A stretch of DNA of 42,607 bases, taken from the NCBI GenBank assembly GCA_001179505.1, contig CDMY01000217.1:85366-127972 (forward strand), read 5' to 3'. Source of the stretch: Vitrella brassicaformis (taxonomy: Eukaryota > Sar > Vitrellaceae). Of this stretch, positions 10,573 to 19,558 are shown piece by piece (within the stretch, counting starts at the first letter, position 1; each line of letters begins with the position of its first letter). Under the pieces are notes generated by a model. The model saw only the letters and a program-made list of their open reading frames with translations. It ran no database searches and was not told the DNA's origin. A program made the position numbers and the translations under genes.

Positions 10573-11625
10573 TTACGGTCTTGTGCCATGGTACTGAGGG
10601 GTACTGAGGGGGGATGGGCGCCTATTGGTACCCGCCGGCCGCGATGGTCTGCGGGATGGACACAAACAGCAAGCTCCTCCATCCCTTCCCTCCCTCCATT
10701 CCCTCCTTGTGTGTTTGGCGACCTACCTGGATGGCACTGACATGGCGGCAGGAGGCGGTCGAAACGGGTGCAGCACCGGAAGCGGCGCCACCCTGAGACG
10801 AAGCAAGCCATTCACAGCATGTGGGTATCTGTCTGTCTGTCTGTGTTCACGTGCTGTGTCACCCGGCCGGAGGTCGGACGGGCAACACCGGCGGATGCAC
10901 AGGAACGTAACGCACAACCTGCCTGCAAACACAACACCCACAAGCATCCATCCTTCTGTGTGCGTGTGTCTTTGTGTGTGTTCACACATCCATCCCATCA
11001 CTTTATCCCTTTCCCTGCTTACGGCGCCACCACAGCAGCAGGAGCCTGTTGCTGGCCAGCACGCGCCACTGCAGCAGGAGCCTCTTGTTGGCTGAGACCA
11101 GCAGCGCCAGCAGCCTCCCCCTTTCCTCCCACCCCCGCCCGCGCCCCAGCCGCAGCCACAGGGGCAGCGGCAGCGGCAGCAGCCTCTCCCTCCTCTTGCC
11201 CCTGCTCCTTCTCCTTCTCCTGTTTCTTCTTGGGCAGATACTTCCACGGGTACATTTTCCGCTTGATGAACTCGGGGTCGGGAGTGCCGTCGGGACGCAG
11301 CCACTCCTCGGGGATCGTGACGATACGGTCGCTACGGGCGTACTCCCAGTCAGGCGCCACTGACTGCCGGCGACTGCCGGGCGGAAACGGAGGGTCTCGG
11401 TGCTCGAAGTAGTTGCCGCAGGCGCTCAGCTGGCCGCCCCCATCGTACAACAGGCCTGACGACGGTCAGGTCACACACAGACACGCACGAATACGTTACA
11501 TGGATGGAATCCGCATCTCTCTCCTTCTTTCGTGCGAGGCGTGGATATTCACCCACACGGAGGCGCGTCGGGGTCTTGCGGCGTCCTGCATGACATGGAA
11601 AGAGGAAAAGGAGATGAGAATTGAG
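10573..11625 (-). CDS. Hypothetical protein with Ala/Gln-rich C-terminus
   Basis: Exons: about 11547-11590 (5' limit uncertain), 11033-11455, 10727-10792, 10573-10648. The main exon starts LYDGGGQLSACGNYFEHRDP and continues DWEYARSDRIVTIPEEWL and FIKRKMYPWKYLPKKK, then a charged QEKEKEQGQEEGEAAAAAAA stretch and low-complexity Ala/Gln sequence. The last two exons are Pro-rich and end at TAA 10573-10575. The compact aromatic, Pro-rich core looks conserved, but I do not recognise the family. The start is unresolved: the upstream region is the TATA-like block copy C (11692-11787). Confidence 0.5.
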
Positions 11626-11691
11626 GACGGACCAAAGATGCTGAACGAAGGTCGACATACTGACTGTATACCATTGTATCGGTTCGTATGC

Positions 11692-11787
11692 AGACTGACT
11701 GACGATTCGGACGGCATAAAACACTCTCATCCCATATAAAATGTAGGCACCAATTGACAGACGCCTGCATCCGCAACATGACGCGTC
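11692..11787. repeat. Conserved TATA-like block, copy C
   Basis: Near-identical to copies A and B. It continues at its right end into the membrane-protein module, as copy A does. Confidence 0.6.
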
Positions 11788-11805
11788 AAAAGGAGACGGT
11801 ATCCC

Positions 11806-12834
11806 TCACGTCACATTCACTTTATCCCCTCCCTCACTTGTCAGCGACTCTTGCGCAGTTTCGAACAAAACGCCGGCCACCGTGACGATCATGAGCTTGT
11901 CGCCTTAGATGCGAATTCCCCACTATCTCCTGTGGGAAACCGAGCTGCACCATGCCGACGGCGAGCCCGTAACAGACGGTCATCACGCCGGCCACCGTCA
12001 CAGTCATCATCTTGTCGCGTTTCTTGGCCTTCTCTTGCAAGTCCCTAGGGTCCAACACATGACTCACCATGACTCACCCTCGTCGCGGCTGCGCGCACGG
12101 TCCCGCAGAAGAGCCTCCTCTGAGAGGCAGTTGAATGGTCACTGCGCACCCATGAACATGTAGATCTGCACACAGAAAGACACGTCACATGCAGCGATGT
12201 AACGATTCCACGCAAAGCCCGAACGCGTTGGTCCCCCACCGGTATGAAGATGGTAGCGAGTACGATGGCTTGTACGATGGGGAAGCCAATGACCCAGCGG
12301 ACCGCCACACCAACAAACGACGTATTCTTCATACCGCCTGCACCATTCATCCATGCGCACCGGTACCGCACACAGGAGGCCATCCTGAAGTCCATTACCA
12401 TCCTCGAAGGCGATCTTCCTCTCCACCTCTGCAAGACGTCTCTCCCTTGCTGTGAGACATACACAGAGAACGAGAGCCGCGCACATCGATTCACCCAGCC
12501 AATTGCACAAAGCATATGCATATGACGTACGTGGCCTTGGTGTGGGTACAGAAACGCTTTTGTAATCCCACAGAAGCTTTGCTCCTTCGTTGTCATAGAG
12601 TCATAGAGAAGGAGCTTCCGACGGAGGCGCCCTTCTCCTCGAGCGCCTCATGAGCGTGTCCTCCATCTGTGGGCACCAGAGGTGGTGACCCTTGGGGTCG
12701 AGGGTGGGGTGAGGGAGGCCGCCGGCGATCCAGCCGTCTCCGTGCCTCAGCCATTCGCCGATGTAGTGGGCAGAAGCGCTTCGAACTAACAAACGAGGGC
12801 AGATCACGGCTTCCACGGACGCTGGCTGGTACAT
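11806..12834 (-). pseudogene. Multi-pass membrane protein gene, fragmentary copy C
   Basis: Minus-strand pieces in order: HYIGEWLRHGDGWIAGG (12.7 kb); RLAEVERKIAFEDGNGLQ in an alternative frame; a membrane stretch SFVGVAVRWVIGFPIVQ-AIVLATIF, which can splice at a GTGGGG donor to IYMFMGAQ; then LDPRDLQEKAKKRDKMMTV with TVAGVMTVCYGLAVGMVQLG; and finally a second, partial copy of the KGDKLMIVTVAGV exon ending with a stop at 11806-11808. The final exon is thus internally duplicated. No complete reading frame could be built and the family is not recognised. The 12139-13170 portion is repeated at 14705-15490. Confidence 0.45.
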
Positions 12835-13170
12835 AACAATGCCATCACAAACTTAATTGAATGCGTTTGGATCCGTCATCAGCTTCCTCAAATATAAAAT
12901 GTGGGCAGCGATTGACGTGCCTGTGAGACATCGAAGGAGACACGAACACAACAGATCGCTGATTTATGAGCGCTGTGCACTCGTTCCTGTACCATACACT
13001 TCGCCCGGACCAGTGGGCCACAAAAGTACTTCAATACACGGAGCCACCAGGGAAACGGCATACTGAGACCCACACAGAACCGGATGCATGTAGCTGCTGT
13101 GCTGTGTGCGTGTGTGTCAGGGCTGTCTTCCTCTGTCTCCCTCTGTGTGTGCGCGTGTGTGTGTGTGTGC
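12139..13170. repeat. Direct repeat, copy 1 (partner 14705-15490)
   Basis: 12139-12316 matches 14705-14882 and 12869-13170 matches 15183-15485. I saw no mismatches outside the GT run where similarity ends. Copy 2 has a 300-N gap in place of 12317-12868. Confidence 0.85.
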
Positions 13171-13690
13171 GAGGGAGGGAGGGGGACGTACCTCTGCGGG
13201 CGCGGGATGATCTTGGCGACCTCCCATGGGACCACCTCTCCCGCTGCGCCAGCCTAAACGAGGCACACATGACGATCTTGCGCAAGTCCTCGTCAGTGAT
13301 GCCCTTCGCCGCTGTGCCTTGCGTGTCGACGAAAGGATACGCCACCTGAAGGCCCCACACACACATACACACATGAGTAATTTCCCGGAATGAGATGTGT
13401 GTCTGGCGTGACCTTGATTAGGCAGGCACTCTTGACACAGTCCACTGGCAACCACAGACAGTGCACACCAAGGCGCATAGCCAGCAACTCGGGCAACCTG
13501 ACCGATAAACCACGCACAAAGACAAGGTCTGTATTTTCGCGTCCCACTCGCCGAACACATCGACTGTATGCGACCTGCACAGAAACACGCACACACCATC
13601 CTCTGTTCCTTCTGCCATTTGTCTGATATCCTTCTCACGTCCGGCAATCGCTGTGAGCATCCGTGTCCCTCTGCACTCGGTGGTGGAGAC
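12900..13690 (-). CDS. Unrecognised exon series downstream of the F-box-like relic
   Basis: Open segments on the minus strand: VWVDVSTTE (also in the last exon of the F-box-like gene at 17810) with a divergent continuation, VAYSRCVRRVGRENTDLVFV with RGLSVRLPELLAMRLG, then after a normal intron VAYPFVDTQGTAAKGITDED, then VVPWEVAKIIPRPQR. Joining them needs two introns of only about 20 nt (near 13578-13599 and 13251-13270), or else frameshifts. No family is recognised. It may be the decayed tail of the pseudogene next to it, or a separate gene fused to it. Confidence 0.3.
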
Positions 13691-14339
13691 ATCAACCCAC
13701 ACTGCAAACGAATGACAGCAGAGAACAGAGATGAGAGTGAGTGCTGGGCTGGGCTGACCGGTGATGCCTAGCACATCCCAGACGGTGATCCACGCGACGA
13801 ATGAGTGGCCGGCGTCGGTCAGGACGAGACGACGGTAAGTGAAGCCGGCAGTGGCGCGGTATGAGGTGGTGGTGGTGCATCCCTCCACTGGTGTGTGGGG
13901 GACTGCGTCAGCAGGTTGAGCAGCCGGTTGTTGTCGACATACCTGACACACACACACAACGTACACTCGTGTGCCGTGACAGTGTCCACACACAGAGTGA
14001 TGCCCCGCCTCACCTGTTGATAGCGCTGCGGTCAGCAGCGACGTTGATCTGGTGAGTCTCTGTGAAGTGGTTGAGGACGATGCCCTTGACCCACGACGAC
14101 ACAGATGCGTAGTCTCAGGCCGCCAGCGACCGCCAGCCCTCGAGCGGATGACAGTAGATCCTGGTACGGACGGGCGGGTCGTGCGCTTGTCGATGCTGCT
14201 GGTAGAGGTGGTTGGGAGGGAGCGGCGGGTTGGTGTTGATCTCAAAGCCACCTTGGTCCTTGATGGCCCGCAGTGTGTTGCCGTGCTGGAATAGCTGGAA
14301 GGTCGTGTTGTCGCCGAAGTCGATGTGCATCCACAACAT
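13691..14339 (-). pseudogene. 5'-truncated, decayed copy of the F-box-like gene at 17810-19142
   Basis: The segment parallels the intact gene: IDFGDNTTFQLFQHGNTLRA against INFGNSVTFQLFQDGERLRA, KGIVLNHFTETHQ against KGIVICHFRDSHQ, RRLVLTDAGHSFVAWIT against RRLVLTDSSHPFVAWIT. Its first exon (F-box-like part) is missing: at HIDFGD the sequence joins the dispersed repeat ending TGCATCCACAACATGACG. An in-frame TGA follows GWRSLAA. A C-run of six in the intact gene is five here, shifting the frame after LLTQSP. These lesions make it a pseudogene. Confidence 0.75.
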
Positions 14340-14882
14340 GACGCGTCAAAAAAGATGGTATCCCTCCCGTCACATTCACTTCCCCCTCTCTCACTTGTCA
14401 GCGACTCATGCGCAGTGACGAAGAAACGCCGGCCACCGTCACAATCATCATCTTGTCGCCTTTCTTGGCCTTCTCTTTCAGGTCCTTGGGGTCTAACACC
14501 AGCACGAAAAAGAAGTGGAACACCAGCCATGGAACCAAGGTCAGCCACGCCAAGAAGGCGGCGCCATGTGCACGTGTCTTCGCCAGGCAGCTTCGGCGAC
14601 CTGAAGCACACACCAGAGAGAGTTATGAAGATCAGCCGGAGACCTCATCATCGAAATCTGAGGACTCCGATGAAGCCGAAGAGGCAGCGTGTTGTACGTA
14701 TTCCTCACTGCGCACCCATGAACATGTAGATCTGCACACAGAAAGACACGTCACATGCAGCGATGTAACGATTCCACGCAAAGCCCGAACGCGTTGGTCC
14801 CCCACCGGTATGAAGATGGTAGCGAGTACGATGGCTTGTACGATGGGGAAGCCAATGACCCAGCGGACCGCCACACCAACAA
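14340..14882 (-). pseudogene. Membrane protein gene, fragmentary copy D
   Basis: The minus strand encodes FLAWLTLVPWLVFHFFFVLV then LDPKDLKEKAKKGDKMMIV and TVAGV. Relative to copies A and C it has lost 1 nt (GTTTCTTCGTC for GTTTTGTTCGTC), so the C-terminal VTAHESLTSE lies in another frame. Upstream come IYMFMGAQ and the RWVIGFPIVQ membrane exon shared with copy C, then the N gap. An inverted SBNO scrap interrupts it at 14626-14685. Confidence 0.55.
14626..14685 (+). repeat. Inverted scrap of SBNO exon 1
   Basis: The plus strand here encodes EDQPETSSSKSEDSDEAEE, matching EDQPEISSSESEDSDE of the SBNO gene, which lies on the minus strand. About 60 nt match closely (GATCAGCCGGAGACCTCATC). It sits inside membrane-protein copy D. 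Confidence 0.8.
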
Positions 14883-15490
14883 NNNNNNNNNNNNNNNNNN
14901 NNNNNNNNNNNNNNNNNNNNNNNNNNNNNNNNNNNNNNNNNNNNNNNNNNNNNNNNNNNNNNNNNNNNNNNNNNNNNNNNNNNNNNNNNNNNNNNNNNNN
15001 NNNNNNNNNNNNNNNNNNNNNNNNNNNNNNNNNNNNNNNNNNNNNNNNNNNNNNNNNNNNNNNNNNNNNNNNNNNNNNNNNNNNNNNNNNNNNNNNNNNN
15101 NNNNNNNNNNNNNNNNNNNNNNNNNNNNNNNNNNNNNNNNNNNNNNNNNNNNNNNNNNNNNNNNNNNNNNNNNNNNNNNNNNGGATCCGTCATCAGCTTC
15201 CTCAAATATAAAATGTGGGCAGCGATTGACGTGCCTGTGAGACATCGAAGGAGACACGAACACAACAGATCGCTGATTTATGAGCGCTGTGCACTCGTTC
15301 CTGTACCATACACTTCGCCCGGACCAGTGGGCCACAAAAGTACTTCAATACACGGAGCCACCAGGGAAACGGCATACTGAGACCCACACAGAACCGGATG
15401 CATGTAGCTGCTGTGCTGTGTGCGTGTGTGTCAGGGCTGTCTTCCTCTGTCTCCCTCTGTGTGTGCCCGAGTGTTTGTGTGTGTGTGCGT
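14705..15490. repeat. Direct repeat, copy 2, interrupted by an assembly gap
   Basis: Copy of 12139-13170. Similarity on the right ends inside a GT run near 15485-15510, after which this copy continues into unrelated sequence. Confidence 0.85.
14883..15182. other. Assembly gap, 300 N
   Basis: A run of exactly 300 N. By colinearity with the first repeat copy the missing sequence should be about 552 nt (equivalent of 12317-12868). Confidence 0.98.
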
Positions 15491-15912
15491 GTGTGTGTGT
15501 GCGAGGGGGGGACGAGGTCGCCAAGACACACCACAAATATACTCAGCCGCCGCAATTCAGGGAGATTCCTGAGATCACCGGCAGCATTTCATGATGCGAC
15601 CTGCACACACGCATAGACGACATGCGTCCTTGCATCAATTATATTTCATCCGTGCGTGCGGTTCTCTCACGGCAGCCACGAGTGCGAACAGACAGGGGGA
15701 CACCAAGCCATACTCCCGTGCAATGCATTCATCGAACGTGGTCTGTCTACTTACCACGGGCGGATACCACCTTGCTCACCTTCTACAGCGGTAGGTGATG
15801 GAAACCTTGCTCACCCTCTACAGACACAGGCGTACACACCGATGGATGGATGGATGGATGGATGGACGGCCGGCTGATCCCCTTCCTCTCAGTCAGCCAC
15901 TCACTCACTCAC
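15491..15912. other. Spacer, no gene seen
   Basis: Contains an ATGG run (15841-15867) and a TCAC run (15898-15923) beside the 3' end of the next gene. No supported coding sequence. Confidence 0.5.
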
Positions 15913-17344
15913 TCACTCACTCACCACACTGAGTTTGCGGCCAGGCGACCATCCCAGGGCCTTGACCACTTGCGACTGCTCCTGCACAGCACACAACAAG
16001 CGACACACACATCTCCCGCCTCCCTCACACATGCCTATGCGGATGGGTGCAGCGCACACTGACCTCTGCGGTCGGCTGCTCCTCCTCCTGGATGACCCCT
16101 AGGGCCTGCAACTCAGCACCATTGACGAAAGGCCGTCATTGATATGGCAAAGCGGCGATCAAGAGCCTCCTTTCCCCCCCACATCGCTCGACCGCGCCGC
16201 TTGCCATATCGGCTGTTTGGGACAGCCGGCGCAGCATCCGTCTCGGTCGTTTGCAGCTCGAAGCGGATATCGATGAAACGAGGGGGACGAGGCGTCGCCG
16301 TCATAGCCACAACGCTTTCGATGTTCTCGCCAGCACGGAGCCCACTCGTGAAAACATCTCGAGTCAGCTCCCTTGAGGCATGTATTGAGTCGATATGACG
16401 CTCTGCTACAATGCCCTCGCTTTCGGGAATCTTCTCGGTCATAAGTGGGAAGTCGCGGCAGACATTTTGTCTGAGTGCCAAGCTGCTCTCGACGGCGTAG
16501 GTACGATGTGCCTCAGAGTCTCCATTCCGCCCCTAAGAATAATCTGAATGACGGGGAGAGGTATGAGCTGAACAAAAGCAATACTTCAGCGTACCGATGG
16601 CCGGCCCGCAGGAGACCGTACTTCACCACACGAAAGGCCGACGGTAAGCCATGCGAGTCCCTGATCCGGTAGATCCCGTTCGCGTCTTGCTGCAGGGACA
16701 GGCTCATCGTTCCGTGCAGCACGACGTCTGTCCCTGCAGATGGCTGAATGTCTTGAAAATGGCTTGTATTCACGCTCCTGCAGGCGATCGCCGAGCCTGT
16801 TCAGCAGGCCCTGCTCCTTCAGGACAGGCGAGACCTCCTCGTGGTAGCTCTTTGGAAAAAACACCCAAAATGCAAGGCCGAGAACGATTCAGGGCTTTCA
16901 GCGGCAGGGCTTCACGTCAATCTCGAAGCCGATGAAGTGCACCAATGCTGAAAGGGGTGTCGTCTCGACATCCTTCGCGTGAAGGGCTGATCTGGCGTCA
17001 GAATGTCGGTGAGGCTCTGCTCATCCCATGCATGCCGCGACGTGTAAGCCCAGCTTTGCACGGTCCGCCGGGATGCTGCTCAAATCATAAGAAAGCTCGT
17101 CTCTCCCAGCGCAAAAGGGACAGCGGCGGGGGCTGATGCGTCCACCGCTTGGGGGTCGAAAACGACGAAGACAGCGAGAAAGCGCACGAGAAGAGGGCGT
17201 CTCGTTTGTGGGAGGAGCAGCAGGCCGTGGAGCCGTAGTGAAGAACAGGGAGCCAAACGTAAGCCAATGTAAGCCTCGAAAATATCGTGAATCAAGAAAA
17301 AGTATGGGGCGTCTAGTGTGGGCGTCTCGGCCGGCGAGAATCAA
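15913..17344 (-). CDS. Unrecognised multi-exon protein
   Basis: Coding-like stretches read in order on the minus strand: DELSYDLSSIPADRAKLGLH; ALVHFIGFEID, splicing in phase to SYHEEVSPVLKEQGLLNRLG; a 40-nt candidate intron to TDVVLHGTMSLSLQQDANGI and SHGLPSAFRVVKYGLLRAGH; a 53-nt intron to GRNGDSEAHRTYAVESSLAL and MTEKIPESEGIVAERHIDSI; then VNGAELQALGVIQEEEQPTA and EQSQVVKALGWSPGRKLSVV, ending in the TCAC repeat at 15913. The join near 16120 and the N-terminal part (about 17090) need a frame change I cannot explain by a good intron, so the model is incomplete or the gene is damaged. No domain recognised. Confidence 0.45.
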
Positions 17345-17809
17345 TAATTCTCGACTTCAACCTGGCCAGTTTCGCAGATTTTTGGTGCGGGAGATGGACG
17401 GGCGCTACGGTGCCACGCCTCACGACCGCCGTTGAGCCAAGGCCTTATCGGCCGCAGCAGCATCTTTTTGCGCCGGGGTGATGGATCGGTGGGTGGCCAT
17501 GTGGGTGGCTGTGTTTGTGGCGGTCGATAGAGACGCTGCTCGTGACGTCTTCAGTACTGTAGTACACGAAATGAACACCACCAACACAAAACGCAGTAAT
17601 TGACGCACACAGAGACGAAGACACGCTCATCCCTCCCTCCCTCCCTCCCTCCTGATCCATCCATACATACATACGACAACTGACACATAGAGATGCCCCA
17701 CACTGGATGGATGCACTGTGTACAGTCTGACAGGCACCCGGGCAAATGCGGACAAAAAGCAATTTCGTTTGCACTGATGGTTCGCCTGCATATGCACGCA
17801 CCTATCCGT
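17345..17809. other. Spacer, no gene seen
   Basis: Between two minus-strand genes. Contains a TCCC run (about 17630-17652) and a TACA/TCCA run. No coding signal I can support. Confidence 0.5.
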
Positions 17810-19142
17810 CTATCTGTCGAACACCATGGCTGATACGACCGGCCCCAACACCACACGCGCCAGCCGAGTCGTCACCGGGAAGCGGCGCTTGAACGCAACA
17901 CCCACACCATCAGACACATCCGGCTCGGTCGTGTACACATCAACACTCACTGCCGACAACCGACAACACCAAACACAGCAGATGGCACATGCAACTCATG
18001 CCGAGAGAGAGGTTTGTGCTGACCCGTGAAGGTGTTGTAGACGTCCTTGATAGTGATCCACGCGACGAAGGGATGGCTGCTGTCGGTCAGCACGAGACGG
18101 CGGCACGAAACCGTGCCGGCACAGCGTGACGCTGTCGTAGTGCATCCTTCAACTGGTGCGTGGGGGGACTGCCTGAGGAGGGTGTGCAGCCGATCGTTGC
18201 CCGCAAACCTGACGAATTACCGGACGCACAACAGACGCATCACAGGAACATTTAAAGGCCCGCGTGTCATGATCGCATCCTACTAAGGACTCACCTGTCG
18301 ATTACTTTGGTCGTCAAGCTGGTCTGGTGGGAGTCACGGAAGTGGCAGATGACGATGCCCTTGGCGAACGACGACACAGACGAGTTCACGATCGAATAAC
18401 GACCCCCCAGCCGCACCCAGCCTGTATCCTCTGAGTAGGTGATCCTGCTGCTGACTGGCGGGTTGTGGTCCTGTCCGTGTCGCTGGTACACGTCACCGAC
18501 AAAGCCGTCGAACTCGAAGCCGTCCTGGTCTCTGATGGCCCGCAGCCTCTCGCCGTCCTGGAACAACTGGAAGGTCACGCTGTTGCCGAAGTTGATGTGG
18601 CGGCCGACCATACATAGGTGAGACAGCATACGTGGCTCGGCCAAATACGCCTGCACACCCAAGACATGAACACAGGACCACACACACGATGAGAGCCATC
18701 CCGTTCCTCTCTTGTCTTTGCTTACCGTCTTGTGTGGGTATTGGTGCAGATCATCAGCAGTGAGGGTGACGGGAAGCTGGCAGCAACCGCACTGCCCCGC
18801 CAGCTCAATCACCTCGCAGATCTCTCCCCAGCCGCCCAACTCAATCACACACACTGCCGCCAGCAGCTCAGCCACACCCAACTGCTCATCGTCGAACGTC
18901 AGCAGCTGTATTGTTGGCCGTCCGTTGGCCGTTCGCCGCAGCCCCGCCTGTGTGCCGAGAGAGTGGCCGAGCCGCTGCCGCAGCTGAGGCGCTCCGAAGA
19001 GGTCGCTCAGCCATGTGCAAACTGCCCTCAGACGCAGGACGTCACCGACACTGAGCAGATAGAAGTTGCGCCGGCCGACGAAGATGTAAGTGAAGGGTTG
19101 CTGCTCCTGCTGCTGCTGAGAGTGCTGCATGCCTGGCAGCAT
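17810..19142 (-). CDS. F-box-like protein with unrecognised C-terminal domain
   Basis: Four exons with consistent phase: 18726-19142, 18295-18650, 18024-18208, 17810-17949 (stop 17810-17812). The chosen start Met at 19142 precedes a Gln run; the frame is open up to 19385, so an earlier start is possible. Residues about 15-60 (FVGRRNFYLLSVGDVLRLRA, VCTWLSDLF) resemble an F-box, suggesting an SCF-type ubiquitin-ligase adaptor. The middle exon has HINFGNSVTFQLFQDGERLR and SSFAKGIVICHFRDSHQ; the end has RRLVLTDSSHPFVAWIT and SVDVYTTEPDVSDG. The C-terminal part is not recognised but is conserved in the pseudogene at 13691-14339, so it is a real coding family. The F-box call is tentative. Confidence 0.65.
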
Positions 19143-19558
19143 CCCTTGCTCGCCAATTGGAGGGTCTGGAGGGCCGCAACGGGCTGGTCCGTTCTCCTGT
19201 ACGGGCTTTGAGTCTGAGCCCCAAGAGATTCTGCATGCTGGTGTATGCTGATGACAAAGCGAAGGGCCGAAAGCGATAGCTGATGCGTCTGGGACAGCTT
19301 CGAACCCGCCAAATCGCTCGGAAAGTCTGTGGGGGCGTGGGGGCTGACTCGGAGACGCCAATCGGCTCGCGGTTGGAGGGAGCAATCATGGTGGAAGGCG
19401 GCTGTGTGAAAGGAAGCGACGAGCCCAAGTCGGTGCTCCCGCCACATCCCTCTACCCTGCTCTTCCCGCCTCCCTTCAGCTGACACAGGTGCTGATCAGC
19501 ACACCCACAGTGTCACCCCGCCAGCCGCACACAGGACGGCACTGACAGATAGACCGTC
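19143..19558. promoter_or_regulatory. Intergenic region between divergent genes
   Basis: The F-box-like gene (-) and the SET gene (+) start 416 nt apart at most, or 173 nt if the F-box-like gene starts at 19385. A shared bidirectional promoter is plausible. No clear TATA element was seen. Confidence 0.4.

Noticed and set aside
14408-15211. Frame running through the N gap
   Set aside because: It is open only because unknown bases cannot give stops; the real content on this strand is the inverted SBNO scrap at 14626-14685.
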